Shown: positions 1 to 9,204 of the stretch, one piece after another
Layout: the number at the start of each line of letters is the position of its first letter
How positions within the stretch are numbered: the stretch's first letter is position 1
From: Microglena sp. YARC
Taxonomy: Eukaryota; Chlorophyta; Chlorophyceae; Chlamydomonadales; Chlamydomonadaceae
Assembly: GCA_022414725.1 (NCBI GenBank)
Contig: CM039464.1
Coordinates: 50,141,781 to 50,205,780, forward strand
Reading direction: 5' to 3'
DNA length: 64,000 bases
Program-made: the position numbers and the translations under genes
The notes under the pieces: generated by a model
The model's input: the letters and a program-made list of their open reading frames with translations, nothing else
Told to the model about the DNA's origin: nothing
The model's database searches: none

Positions 1-92
1 CTTGCGAACTGACAGCCAGGGTTGAGTCCTCCAGCATCACTAACCTCCTGGCCCCTTGCTGGCCTTGGGCGCTAGTGATGTGGAGGTTGCAC

Positions 93-272
93 TCAATTAA
101 AAATGCAGGCTGGGCACTTGAATGTACCACAGGACATGGCATTCCTGCCCAAGCTGAGGCACTGGGGGTGGCTGTGCTGGTCGCAATTGGTGCACCTAAG
201 CATCCTTCCCTTGGTGCCTTGGCAGATGGTACATCCTATGGGGGTTGGGAGGAAGAAGGAAGGGGGGGTAAG
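93..272 (-). CDS. PHD-type zinc finger in frame after the pol stop
   Basis: Immediately after the pol TAA, in the same frame, 59 codons run to a TGA at 95-93. They contain a complete C4HC3 cross-brace: CTIC, nine residues, CTNC, four residues, H, two residues, C, fourteen residues, then CPAC. This spacing fits a PHD finger, a fold that in chromatin proteins commonly reads the N-terminal tail of histone H3. It could be reached by stop readthrough, could be a separate domain after a nonsense mutation in an originally longer Pol, or could belong to a spliced product. PHD fingers are known in some other retroelements such as CR1-like LINEs. All eight ligands are intact, so the domain is younger or better preserved than the flanking stop suggests. 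Confidence 0.7.
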   Translation of the reverse strand, partial: LTPPSFFLPTPIGCTICQGTKGRMLRCTNCDQHSHPQCLSLGRNAMSCGTFKCPACIFN

Positions 273-2320
273 TTACTGAGCAGACCTGATCACAAGCATG
301 GTGTGTGGAATTGGGCCAGTGTTTTTTCCTGAACTGGGGTCAAGGAAAATCCTGGCGCCCTTAGGGTAAGTTGCTAGTACCTTCAACTTGGGGAGCTTGC
401 CCCTAAGGTACTTCCTAAACCAAATTGCATCTGGCCATTTAGGCACCAGTGCTGTGCAAATTGTGTCAGAGGGTGAGGCTACCCAAGCCGCATACAGGAG
501 ATCCAGAGTTGTTCCTAATGCAGAGAATGGGATGTTGGCCCAAGACACTTGGCCAGAAAGTGATTCCCAGTGTGATACAAGTGGGTGTTGGATGGAGAAC
601 CATTTCGTGCACCCGTCATGCTTGTTGTACCCATCTGTTGCAGCAAAGCAGTCAATGGTGGCTGGGGGGTTGTTATGCCTGTCAAAAAAATTGAACATGT
701 AATGGTTGTTGGTGCTGCATGCTTTTCCCCTGCTGGGGGCGTCTGCAGGGTTTAACTCTCCCGTAACATGCTTGGCTTTGACAGTGAACCCATACTTAAG
801 GCCTGTGAGTGCCATCTGTGCCAGAGCATCCCTGATGCCAGGTATCCTAGAACCCCCCTTTTTCACAGCTGAAACAGCTTGGACATTGTCCATGTAGCAA
901 AGTACTGACGTTCCTGCCAGTTCATGTGCCCAGTGCTGCAAGCAAATCATGCATGCTTCGAGTTCTCGGATGCCTATATGCACATGTTGCCTGTTTTCTG
1001 GCCAGGGATAGGAGTATGTGTCATCGCCCAAAGTTCCACCTGCACCGAATACCTTACTGGCATCTGTGTACATGTGGACCTTGAAGGCTTTACTGTCCAC
1101 GTGTACATCCTTTCTGGCCAACATGCTTTCATGTACCCCTACCGACTCATGCCACTCCATCTCCAGAGCCTTGTCCCAAAACTCCAGGTCACTTAGTGTG
1201 CCCTGTGTCCAAGGGATGACAGCCATTGATTTGTGAGTGGTATGGTTGGTGGTGACAGGATATAGGGCATCAAACAGGTGTTGGATGTGCAAGTATCCCC
1301 AAGGTGTCACCTTAGACGCCCAGACTAGCTTCCCCACTAGGCATTCAAGTTCTTTCCTTCTGAGGATGCCTCCCTCCTTCCTTGACTGTTGTGTCTTAAG
1401 GACTTCTGCTCTGTACAGTTGCTTCTTGTGGGCCGGGAGGTCCATTTTCAAGAGAGGTGCATCTAGCAGAAGCCCTAGCACTTCCAGTCTGGTTGTGGGT
1501 TGGGTGGCACCTTCATCTTTAGAGGGATTGAACTCTAGTCCTAGCAGTTCAGCTTCTCTGTCCATGATCTCAAAGGCCCTCTGCATGTCTACGTGTGTAT
1601 CAGCCCTGATGGGGTAATCATCCACATAGACATCACAGGTGGCCTTGACATCATGCTCATTGAAACTGTGGTTGAAAATCAACTTGGAGAAGTTGGTCAA
1701 CTCACAGAAAAAATGGGGGCTCTGGGCTGTGCCTTGAGGGAGAGCTATCCATCTACCAATTTTACCTGTCACGGGGTGTCTGAATCCCATGTACCTCCTA
1801 GCTGAAGGATGCAGGGAAACATGATAGAATCCATTCGTCAGATCTCTTTTACCCAACAGATCTGTTGTGGTGAGCGTCTTCATGAATGTTTCAGGGGTGG
1901 TGAGTGAGCAAGGTAGCTTGTTCATACAACCATTTACCCCAGTGATGGTGGGGTCTACTAGAATCCTAGCCTTGCCATTAGGCTTGATCCTAACCCCGAA
2001 CGGGTTGATGCAGCTAACAAAGTCTGCATGGTCCTGATCTGCCTGCAAGAACTCTATCAAGCCTAGCTTCTCAGCCTTATCTAACTCAGAGACAAGGGGG
2101 GGGGAGGTTGAGCAAGGCACTGGTGTGGTTGGTTCACCTCTATGGGGGCTGGAGGGGTGGTCTTCCATTCCCAAGAAACAGGGCCTAAGGCTGCTACAGG
2201 ACAGGGGACTCCTAATTTATCTGCCCAGAATATCCATCTCTCAGCATTCAGCTTGATCCCAGACGAGTTGAACCACTTTTCCCTGTCTTCCAAGTCATGG
2301 GGTTGGTACATCTCATCCAT
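273..2320 (-). pseudogene. pol: Pol: reverse transcriptase, RNase H and methyltransferase-like region
   Basis: The polymerase protein of the retroelement, copying element RNA into DNA. The main open stretch (2174 to 273, 633 codons) shows RT motifs: KRDLTNGFYHV (about residues 109-119), LPQGTAQSP (145-153) and the catalytic YVDD (183-186). RNase H follows with MYTDAS (D371), RELEA (E404), YMDN (D429) and NPADAPSR (D478). The C-terminal part has TIDCFAA (D508) and WANIPF (546-550), as in the methyltransferase-like region of DIRS elements. The natural N-terminus lies in another frame (ATG at 2320, beginning MDEMYQPHD), and the two frames meet at a run of nine C at 2104-2096, so a one-base slip or assembly error is likely. 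The ORF ends with TAA at 275-273, and coding-like sequence continues beyond it. Confidence 0.8.
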
Positions 2321-2380
2321 CAGATTCCCACACTCCCCCTTCTCACCTACAATGAAGCAGGGAGGGCCTTGTTAGAGGGC

Positions 2381-3954
2381 TCACTTCTTGTCATCCCCCT
2401 TTGGCGAGTTCCTCTGCCTCTTGTTCTTGCCTTTGTAGCACTTGTCAGCCGTGTGGCCTTCAATGCCACAGTGGCTGCAGCGTACCGCCCTTCCATCCTT
2501 CGCTTCAGCCCGTTCCTTCTGGTAATCCAGGGAACGTTTGATCTGCCGGGCTAGGGCGATGCATACATCCTCGAACTTACCCCCCCTAGCCAAGCTTACT
2601 AGCTTGTCCCACTGATCGTTAGAAATTTCACCGAAAGGTTTCATTCTTTCGACCAATAGCTCGTGCGCCTTCTCTAGCCCGAGGGCTTCGGTCAGGGCAC
2701 TCCACTGGACCTCATAGAGGTCGCGGGCCGCCTTATATGCCCAGAAAGCATAGAAGCAGGTTTTAAAATTGCCTGCTGCCTGTGCTGAGGTGTATAAGAC
2801 GCTCAGGGTCCAAATCGTGTCCTGCATGGACTTGATGAGGTTCCTGGGGGTATCGAACGCGCACAGTTCCAGGGTATTCCACACGATCTCGTCCGGTTTT
2901 CCCTCACCATCGGCGCACTCTTGGACAAGGGCCGTGACTTTCATCTGGACCTTGTGCTAAGTCGTCGATGGTGAGTTCAAGGCCATGAGTTTATCCAAGA
3001 AATCGGCTGGCATCTGGTAGGTCTGGGGATTTGCGTGGAACTCCGATAACGCCTGACCACATTGTCTGTAGGTCTGGTGATATCGCATCCCCAGATCCTT
3101 GACACCCAGAGCCGCTGCGATAGTATGGTAAAGTTCAGGCCGTTCAATTCGGAGTCTCTTGAGAGCCCTGGGGCTAGCAAGTCGATCGTGCAGGTCAACG
3201 AGGGCCTGGTCCGGGACTTTCGATAGGTCAACTTCTAAGCCTGCCGTTGCCCACTCATCTTTCGATGGGTTAGGATTACGGTGCTTTTGAGTGCGATCCT
3301 TTTTCGAAGGTCCGTGTGCGTCCGTCGTTCGGTTCGCGGGAACATAGGGTAGTATTTCGACGTGGGGATCTGAACAGACAGGTTGGGGGGGGGGAACGCA
3401 TGGTTAAAGATCTGGGAAAAAAGCTATGAACACGGGTGGGTTCTGTAGGGGGATAAATGCTAGCACGGGCAGGGCGACGCAACCTACAAGGCTAACAGGG
3501 CTGCTGTGCAAAGGCACAGAAAAGGAAGGCAAAAGGAGATCGCGAGGGTCGACTACGGGCCGCGGTGCAAAGGAGGGGAGAGGAAAGAAGACGGGCAAAC
3601 AATACTCTCACCATTCCTCTCCTTCTCCTTGATGGACGCTTGCAAGTTCTTGATGATCCCATTGGCCTCCACCAACTGGCGCAACAGTTCAGAGTTGAGC
3701 GAGGAGGTGTCCTCCTCGCGCGTGCGCTTGGATCTTGATGTCACAGATCTGGAGGGGAGGGAATCTCCCGGCTTGGAATCTTGAGGCTTGGAGGAGCCCT
3801 TGGTCTTGGCTGGGGCGGTCTTGGCTGGGACGGCCTAGGCTGGAGCGATCTTGGCCTCCTTGGAGGTCTTGGTAGGAGGCGCGTTGGTCTTCTTGGGTGG
3901 GGCAGGCTTCCTGCCGCCGGTCTCCATGCGCGCGGTTTTCTTGGTGCGGGCCAT
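2381..3954 (-). pseudogene. gag: Gag with H3-tail-like N-terminus and CCHC knuckle
   Basis: Nucleocapsid-type protein of the element. Exon 1 starts at ATG 3954 and reads MARTKKTARMETGG, followed by Lys/Pro/Thr-rich sequence. It is cut by an in-frame TAG at codon 40 (3837-3835), then resumes with a charged, probably coiled-coil stretch ending near 3612. A 242-nt GT-AG gap (3611-3370) restores the frame exactly. Exon 2 (3369-2381) encodes a helical domain (VDLSKVPDQALVDLHDRL and on), a second in-frame TAG at 2959-2957, and a C-terminal CSHCGIEGHTADKC knuckle (CX2CX4HX4C) with a basic tail, ending in TGA. The knuckle is the usual RNA-binding module of Gag. Total length without the stops would be about 440 residues. 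Confidence 0.7.
3370..3611 (-). other. Predicted intron inside gag
   Basis: The donor reads AATG|GTGAGAG (GT at 3611) and the acceptor CTGTCTGTTCAG|ATCCCC (AG at 3371-3370), preceded by a C-rich pyrimidine tract. Joining them makes one GAT codon (phase 1) and links two frames that are otherwise incompatible. All three frames inside the gap contain stops or nonsense composition. The prediction rests on sequence alone. Confidence 0.6.
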
Positions 3955-4394
3955 GGTAATCAAAACTCGAAATTTGGTTAAGATCAAGGCTCAGCAGCTT
4001 GGGGCACCAAGAATTTAGTGCCCCCAGTGACTGTGCACTTGATTTTATACCGGGCAGGACAGTACTGTTGGGAAAACACTGGCGGTGGTTACTCCTGGTT
4101 TTACCCGGGGGTTTACGGGTATTTGAAATGTGAATGCGTCCTGCGGAATCTTACGTCGCGCGGCTGTTTACTCCATTTCACCCACTACTGTGTGGGAAAT
4201 GCGGCGTTCGGACCCACAAGCGGGAGACGCTCCTCCCCCCCTGGCCCACCTTAGAATATGTCCTTACAGCATAATGTTTTATACCTGGACAATTCTTCAA
4301 ACTGTCTAATCCGCATAGTGTGCTCCCTGGTTTCCGTGGGTATCGCACGGGGGGACTCAGCATTGAAAGGCGGTGAGCAGCCCAGAGTTGGCTA

Positions 4395-4600
4395 GACAAG
4401 TCCTCGCGGTGTCGCAAGCAATACGGAAAATTGGCGGAGAGGGTTGGCTATCGGAGCGATAGGTGGCAACGGAATCGAGTGCAGCGGGCCAAAGCCAGGG
4501 TTTACGAGACAGCTGTGGCCAGGTTAACTTGTTTCGTTTTTCGTGTTTCTTGTGGTCAATAGGCCACCGCAGTGACTATGAGGGCTCCCGCCAGAAAGGG
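4395..4600 (+). mobile_element. Family C interspersed repeat
   Basis: Begins near CGGAAAATTGGCGGAG and continues through a tract on GGTGGCAACGGAA. Related copies lie at 21960-22150 (-), 42360-42570 (+), 44180-44410 (-), 50600-50830 (+), 52850-53060 (-) and 62970-63180 (-). No open reading frame is shared between copies. The type of element (MITE or SINE) is unresolved. Confidence 0.6.
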
Positions 4601-5540
4601 GGACTGCGCTATGAACCATGTAACAATCCAATCCAATTCTCGGGTGTCCAACGTAGTGCTTGGGTGCAGCATGGCCCTTGATCATCATCTGATAATCATC
4701 ATGATCATCTTCTTTGATAGGCTTAAACAACTTCGATCTTGACTCAACCTTGAAGCCAAATGCAGTGCTAGTGAAATCCAATGGTACTCCTTGGCCCACC
4801 TACGGAGGTGGGCAGAATGTAACCTTTGTATTGTATGTTTTTAGGGTTGTTAAGTACGATATTGTATTTATATTGTATGATTGTATGATATATTGATGAT
4901 ATCATATCGTACAATATCGTACGGCATATCAAAATGTTATATCTTGGGGAACAGTGCGATATAGACATCCCTACATATTTCATATCTAGTTCTTCATTTT
5001 GAAATTGTAAATGAAATGTAAATTATTTTGTACTGTATTTTTCTCTAGTTAAGGGCCGCAAGGGGTAGGAGCTGTTCCCCCTGGTTATTTTTTTAGCTAC
5101 TTCGGGGACTTCCGACCAGCTCCATTAGCTAGACACTGGGTAAAGTCCAACGCTGTCAGCTGCATTGCAATGCCCATCATGTCAGTTTAATACACACTAG
5201 CTAGCTTCAGGTTTGGCCCAAGCGTGGGGGGAGGAGCTTCCTAGAAGCTGCTACGCGTAGCCCAAAATTGAAAGAATGGCTGGTCCCTCCTGGTACCTCT
5301 TTAGGATGCCTAAATATAAACGCTTACAATTATTAACATTCAGGATCCAACTTCATTTTTTTATTATTGTTATTATTATTAACATTCAATATCCAACTTC
5401 ATTTTTTTTATTATTAACATTCAGTATCCAACTTCATTTTTAGGAGGGGCTTATTACAATAAACACATGAATACATGATGACTTGTTCCTCAACACATTA
5501 TCCTGGCATTCTCCATTTATTAACACCGCATGTCCATACA
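4600..5540. other. Non-coding relic region
   Basis: No gene recognised. The stretch 4826-4975 is rich in TATGATATCATA-like palindromes and resembles decayed family E MITEs. The stretch 5085-5265 looks like a decayed family A MITE (its right end reads AGCTTCCTAGAAGCTGCT). The stretch 5330-5440 holds three copies of a short AACATTCAGTATCCAACTTC repeat. The upstream exons expected for the JmjC gene were searched for here (an HxD iron-binding motif) and not found. Confidence 0.5.
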
Positions 5541-5647
5541 TACCCCTCACACACCCCACGCACCCCCCACACACCATCCTCCTCCACCCACTCACCCCCC
5601 ACCCCCCACTCCCCACTCCCCCCCACCCCCTACACCCCCCCACCCCC

Positions 5648-6282
5648 TCTCTTTGCCTCAGCTTGTCCTTCCCAAGGAGCCAGGCCTGAAGCGTGAATCA
5701 ATCTCCCCCCCACCCACCCCACCCCACCCCTACACACCCACACACCCTAACACACCCCTACATCCCCTCACCCCCCACCCCACCTCCCTTTTCCTCAGCT
5801 TGTCCTACCCAAGGAGCCAGGCCTAGAGCGTGAATCAATCTCATCCCCCACCCCCACCCTCCACCTCCACACATCCCCTCACCCCCCATCCCCCCCACAC
5901 ACACCCTACACACCAACACATCCCCTCACCCCCACCCCCACCACCCCACCCCCACCACCCCCTCTTTGCCTCAGCTTTGTCCTTCTCAAGGAGCCCGGCC
6001 TGGAGCGTGAATCAATCTCACCCCCCCCACCCCCCCCCTACACACCCACACACACCCAATACACCCCTACATTCCCTCACCCCCCCCCCCCCCCCCCCCC
6101 CACACACACACCCAATACACCCCTACATCCCCTCACCCCCCCCCACCCCCCTTCTTTGCCTCAGCTTGTCCTTCCCAAGGAGCCACGCCTGGAGCGTGAG
6201 TCAACCTCCTCCACCCACCCCCCCACCCACCCCACACACACACCCCTACACCCCTCAACCACCCCCCTTCTCTGTGCCTCAG
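5648..6282 (+). repeat. Tandem copies of the 5' edge of JmjC exon A in C-rich DNA
   Basis: Four copies of a pyrimidine tract, CAG acceptor and the first 40-odd exon bases (beginning CTTGTCCTTCCCAAGGAGCC and ending near GTGAATCAATCTC) precede the real exon at 6283. The copied exon parts begin at 5662, 5799, 5975 and 6165. They are separated by 90-150 bases of CCCCACC/CACACA microsatellite, including a C22 run at 6080-6101. Each copy keeps a plausible 3' splice site but has no donor, so it cannot act as a full exon alone. The long Pro/Thr-rich ORFs here are by-products of the microsatellite. Confidence 0.85.
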
Positions 6283-6399
6283 CTTGTCCTTCCCAAGGAG
6301 CCCGGCCTGGAGCGTGAATCAATCTCGTGGTACACCAAGATCTACCCTAGGACGCAACTCAGCTCTTGGAACACTGCCAAGCCCATCAACATCATCCAG
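6283..6399 (+). CDS. JMJD6-like JmjC protein, exon A
   Basis: A 39-codon exon between CTGTGCCTCAG| and CAG|GTAAGA, phase 0 at both ends. It encodes LVLPKEPGLERESISWYTK, then IYPRTQLSSWNTAKPINIIQ. The W-[YF]-x-x-[IV]-YP-[RK]-TQL-x-x-W pattern is characteristic of the JMJD6/JMJ21-22 branch of JmjC oxygenases, just before the last iron-binding histidine. JMJD6-family proteins are nuclear Fe(II)/2-oxoglutarate oxygenases reported to hydroxylate lysines of splicing factors. The N-terminal half, with the HxD iron ligands, is not in the window to the right of the retroelement, so the gene either begins beyond the left edge or was cut by the element. Confidence 0.75.
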
Positions 6400-6990
6400 G
6401 TAAGAATGCTAGCAGTGTAGTGCTGCAGTACAACTAGCCCGGCACACACACATACACGCGCGCCACACTAAATACTATTAAGCCCATCAACATCATCCAG
6501 GTCAGAATGCTAGCAATGTAGTGCTGAAGTGCATCTAGCCCGGCACACACACACACACACACGTGTGCCACACTAAATACTGCTAAGCCCATCAACATCA
6601 TCCAGGTAAGAATGCAACTGGCGTGTAGCGCTTGCTTGTGTATAACAAACCAGCCAGGCACACACAAACTAGCCAGGCACACACACACGCACACACAAAC
6701 ATGTCAACATGTGTGCCACACTAGACACTGCCAAGTCCATCAACATCATCCAGTTAAGAATGCTAGCAGTGTCTAGTGCTGAAGTACAACTAGCCAGGCA
6801 CACACACGTGTGCCACACTAAATACTGCTAAGCCCTTCAACATCATCCAGGTCAGAATGCTACTGGCGTCTAGCGCTTGCTTATGTATAACAAACCAGCC
6901 AGGCACACACAAACTAGACAGGCGCACACACACACATACGCACATGTGCCACACTAGACACTGCCAAGCCCATCAATTCCATCCATGTGA
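6400..6990 (+). repeat. Tandem copies of the 3' edge and donor of JmjC exon A
   Basis: The end of exon A plus its donor (AAGCCCATCAACATCATCCAG|GT) recurs five more times, with exon/intron boundaries near 6500, 6606, 6753, 6849 and 6985. Spacing is about 100-145 bases. Four of the five copies keep GT after the exon part (GTCAGAATG, GTAAGAATG, GTCAGAATG, GTGAGAATA); one has TT. CA microsatellites join the units. Confidence 0.85.
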
Positions 6991-7067
6991 GAATAATACC
7001 AGTGTCAAGTACAAATAGCCCGGCACACACATGCACACACAAAAACAATCTCAGATATTCCCCCAAC

Positions 7068-7130
7068 CATCATACACACAGGGAAAAGGAGAGAATGCCA
7101 ATGTCCATGAGGGATGGTGGCACACCTTGA

Positions 7131-7166
<36 letters not shown>

Positions 7167-7218
7167 ACACACACAATACAAACACACACACGCACGCACA
7201 AACGACACATACTCTCTC

Positions 7219-7259
<41 letters not shown>

Positions 7260-7376
7260 TCAAAAATACACAGGCACATGTACACACATTCACCTGCCCA
7301 CCCAACCAACATACACACAGGGCCCAGGAGAGACAGTCTGTGTCCCTGGGGGATGGTGGCATGCCTTTCTCACACC

Positions 7377-7420
<44 letters not shown>

Positions 7421-7507
7421 ACAAAAGACAAACACAAATTCACACACAAAAGACAAAAACACACACGTACACTCATTCACCCACCTACCCTCCCAACATA
7501 CACACAG
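7068..7507 (+). repeat. CA microsatellites with two copies of the 5' edge of JmjC exon B
   Basis: Copies of ATACACACAG| followed by the start of exon B occur at about 7080 (degenerate) and 7322 (nearly perfect, still encoding [15 protein letters not shown] with the iron-binding His). The true exon starts at 7508. (CA)n blocks separate them. The His/Thr-rich ORFs in several frames on both strands come from the microsatellite. Confidence 0.85.
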
Positions 7508-7618
7508 GGCCCAGGAGAGACAGTGTATGTCCCTGGGGGATGGTGGCACGCTGTTCTGAACCTTGACTTCACGGTGGCAGTGACACAGAACTATGTCAGC
7601 ACATCCAACTTCCCTGAT
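7508..7618 (+). CDS. JMJD6-like JmjC protein, exon B (iron-binding core)
   Basis: A 37-codon exon, ACACACAG| to GAT|GTAAGT, phase 0 at both ends. It encodes [20 protein letters not shown], then [23 protein letters not shown] is the strand carrying the third Fe(II) ligand (His14 of the exon), and the NLD...AVTQN...NFP pattern is the JMJD6 signature. It joins exons A and C without changing frame. Downstream the intron opens with four imperfect ~40-base units built on CACTTCTGGGAAA. Confidence 0.88.
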
Positions 7619-7767
7619 GTAAGTATACCTCCGGGACTTCTGGGAAACTGTAGTACCTGTACTTTGGGTACTTCTGGGAAACTGTATTTGTTCTATTTCT
7701 GGCACTTCTGGGAAATTATATTAGTTTTATTTCTGGCACTTCTGAGAAATGATATTAGGCATCATAC

Positions 7768-7824
<57 letters not shown>

Positions 7825-8224
7825 GCAGTCTACGTATGTGAGTATGTCTGCAATTTTATATTTTAGTGCGTGTACTACATGTTCCTGTGTTTGTGAAGTG
7901 CCAGAGTTGTCTAATTCCTGTGTTCAGAGAAGGCCATGTGTTTGTGACAATCAGCCCCTCATGATAGCATACAATTAAGCTATATGATTATATATAGGAT
8001 ATTATTATTTGACGTTGCGTGAAAGTTTATTTTCAGCTTTCAGTAGGTCCAGTTGTGAAGCCTCTGTGATTTCAGGATTGTGACATAGCACGGTATAGGG
8101 TGGGCGCGTGTGTGTGCGTGGGGGGGGGGGGGGGGGGGGGGGAGGGGGGGGGGCAGCGCGTTGCACTGGGGTCACACGGAGTCGCTCAATTTGCGAAGCG
8201 TCGCACACAAAACAAACTGTGGCT

Positions 8225-8422
8225 CATAGCTTTTCTTTTCAGCTGCGAGGAGCAGCTTCTAGGCAGCTCCCTGAGCTAGCCACTGGGCTAAGCCCCAAAA
8301 TCTCAACTGTATTGGAAAGATGCTTCTGTCAGTTTACAGTCGTACTTCGTTTTTTTAGGTTTGGCTGGGTAGCAAGCCAGGAGGGCTGCCTAGAAGCTGT
8401 TGCTGGTAGCTGAAAAGAAGAG
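8225..8422. mobile_element. Family A MITE
   Basis: Ends AGCTTTTCTTTTCAGCT and AGCTGAAAAGAAGAGCT are inverted repeats. The inner arms (CAGCTTCTAGGCAGCTCC and GGCTGCCTAGAAGCTGTT) continue the match. No ORF. Further copies are listed at 18525, 19455, 21208, 57605, 58045 and 62527. Confidence 0.75.
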
Positions 8423-8429
8423 CTATGAC

Positions 8430-8652
8430 TCATGAGTAGGGACCGGCAAATCATATGATGCTGACCAAAGACGAGTGAAATTTCAAAATTGCAAAATTGT
8501 AAATTGCAAAATTTCATGCAATTTAATATCGTATGATATGATGCCGTAGGCCAAAGTTACCTAGTCAGACTGCCGGCATTGTATGATATCATGTGATATC
8601 ATATGATGACATGGTATCATATGATATCATATTGCCTATCCCTACTCATGAG
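8430..8652. mobile_element. Family E AT-rich MITE with CTCATGAG at both ends
   Basis: Left end CTCATGAGTAGGGACCGGCAA and right end TTGCCTATCCCTACTCATGAG are inverted repeats. The interior is made of ATGATATCAT palindromes. The outer CTCATGAG is itself palindromic, so it may be a target-site duplication or part of the terminal repeat. It abuts the preceding family A element. Confidence 0.65.
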
Positions 8653-8880
8653 CCTATCCGGCTACCCTTGGACTGTAGCATGAATAAACAAATAGTACGT
8701 CTTGGTACGAGACGTGAGGTTGAGGGGGCCAGCCTGTTTGCTTGCACTGTGGCCAACCACCAATCGTGGACTGGAGTATTCATACTGAGTTTGGGTTCAG
8801 TTCATCTATTCTGCTTTTTCTATTTAGCCCCTCATATTTCGAAGGTTGGGCAAGTCTCTTTAGCCTAGTTGACTACCCCC

Positions 8881-9066
8881 TAGCCCGTTTCAGTGATACG
8901 ATTGGTCTAGTGGTACACCAAATCGCTGAAACGAAGCGGGGTCGGGGGTTCGATTCCCCTTACGGTCACCTTGAGCGTTGCAGGTCGTTGTCAACTGGGA
9001 TGGTAGCTTGTCCAGTCGAGGTGGTAGACCGTTCTCTGCCCGCGTACGACGGGTTTCCTTAATACC
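8881..9066 (+). mobile_element. SINE-1, tRNA-derived, plus-strand copy
   Basis: The head contains an A-box-like TGGTCTAGTGGTA and a B-box GGGTTCGATTCC. The T-arm (GGGG-TTCGATT-CCCC) pairs well; the acceptor and anticodon stems do not, so this is not a functional tRNA. A non-tRNA body of about 110 bases follows. Confidence 0.65.
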
Positions 9067-9204
9067 ATGCCCTACCAGGCGTTATCATTACATTACTTGA
9101 CAACCCCCTGGACTGCAACAAACAAACATACACATACAGATGAAGCCCCGTCAATAGGGTGGCTTGTAGGTCACGTTTCGCTTGAGCATTGCCTCTTCTA
9201 CCTC

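Larger units (their letters stand above)
1..4250 (-). mobile_element. DIRS-like retrotransposon, decayed, running off the left edge
   Basis: Read on the minus strand the order is gag (3954 to 2381), pol (2320 to 273) and a PHD-finger segment (272 to 93). The pol tail after RNase H carries an acidic CF-A motif and a W-A-N-x-P-F motif, which resembles the methyltransferase-like region of DIRS-type elements more than a Ty3 integrase. A tyrosine recombinase would be expected further left; only a 12-codon start (ATG at 37-35) is inside the window. No LTR or inverted terminal repeat could be defined. The outer limit near 4250 is a guess, because a family C repeat begins about 4395. The body carries several stops and a homopolymer frameshift, so this copy is probably dead. 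Confidence 0.7.

Noticed and set aside
75..332. Plus-strand ORF of 85 codons.
   Set aside because: Opposite-strand shadow of the PHD finger and Pol end, with no family features.
4524..4799. Minus-strand ORF (GVPLDFTSTAFGFKVESRSK) as a gene.
   Set aside because: Protein-like at first sight, but no recognisable family, start context or splice partner, and it overlaps a family C repeat at one end.
5830..6420. Pro/Thr-rich ORF of 196 codons.
   Set aside because: Translation of CCCCACC microsatellite; only the last 39 codons (exon A) are supported.
7031..7978. 315-codon ORF rich in His/Thr followed by Gly.
   Set aside because: Produced by (CA)n and the G54 run; only the exon B part is real coding sequence.
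8893..8970. Functional tRNA gene.
   Set aside because: A and B boxes are present but the acceptor and anticodon stems do not pair; it is a SINE head.
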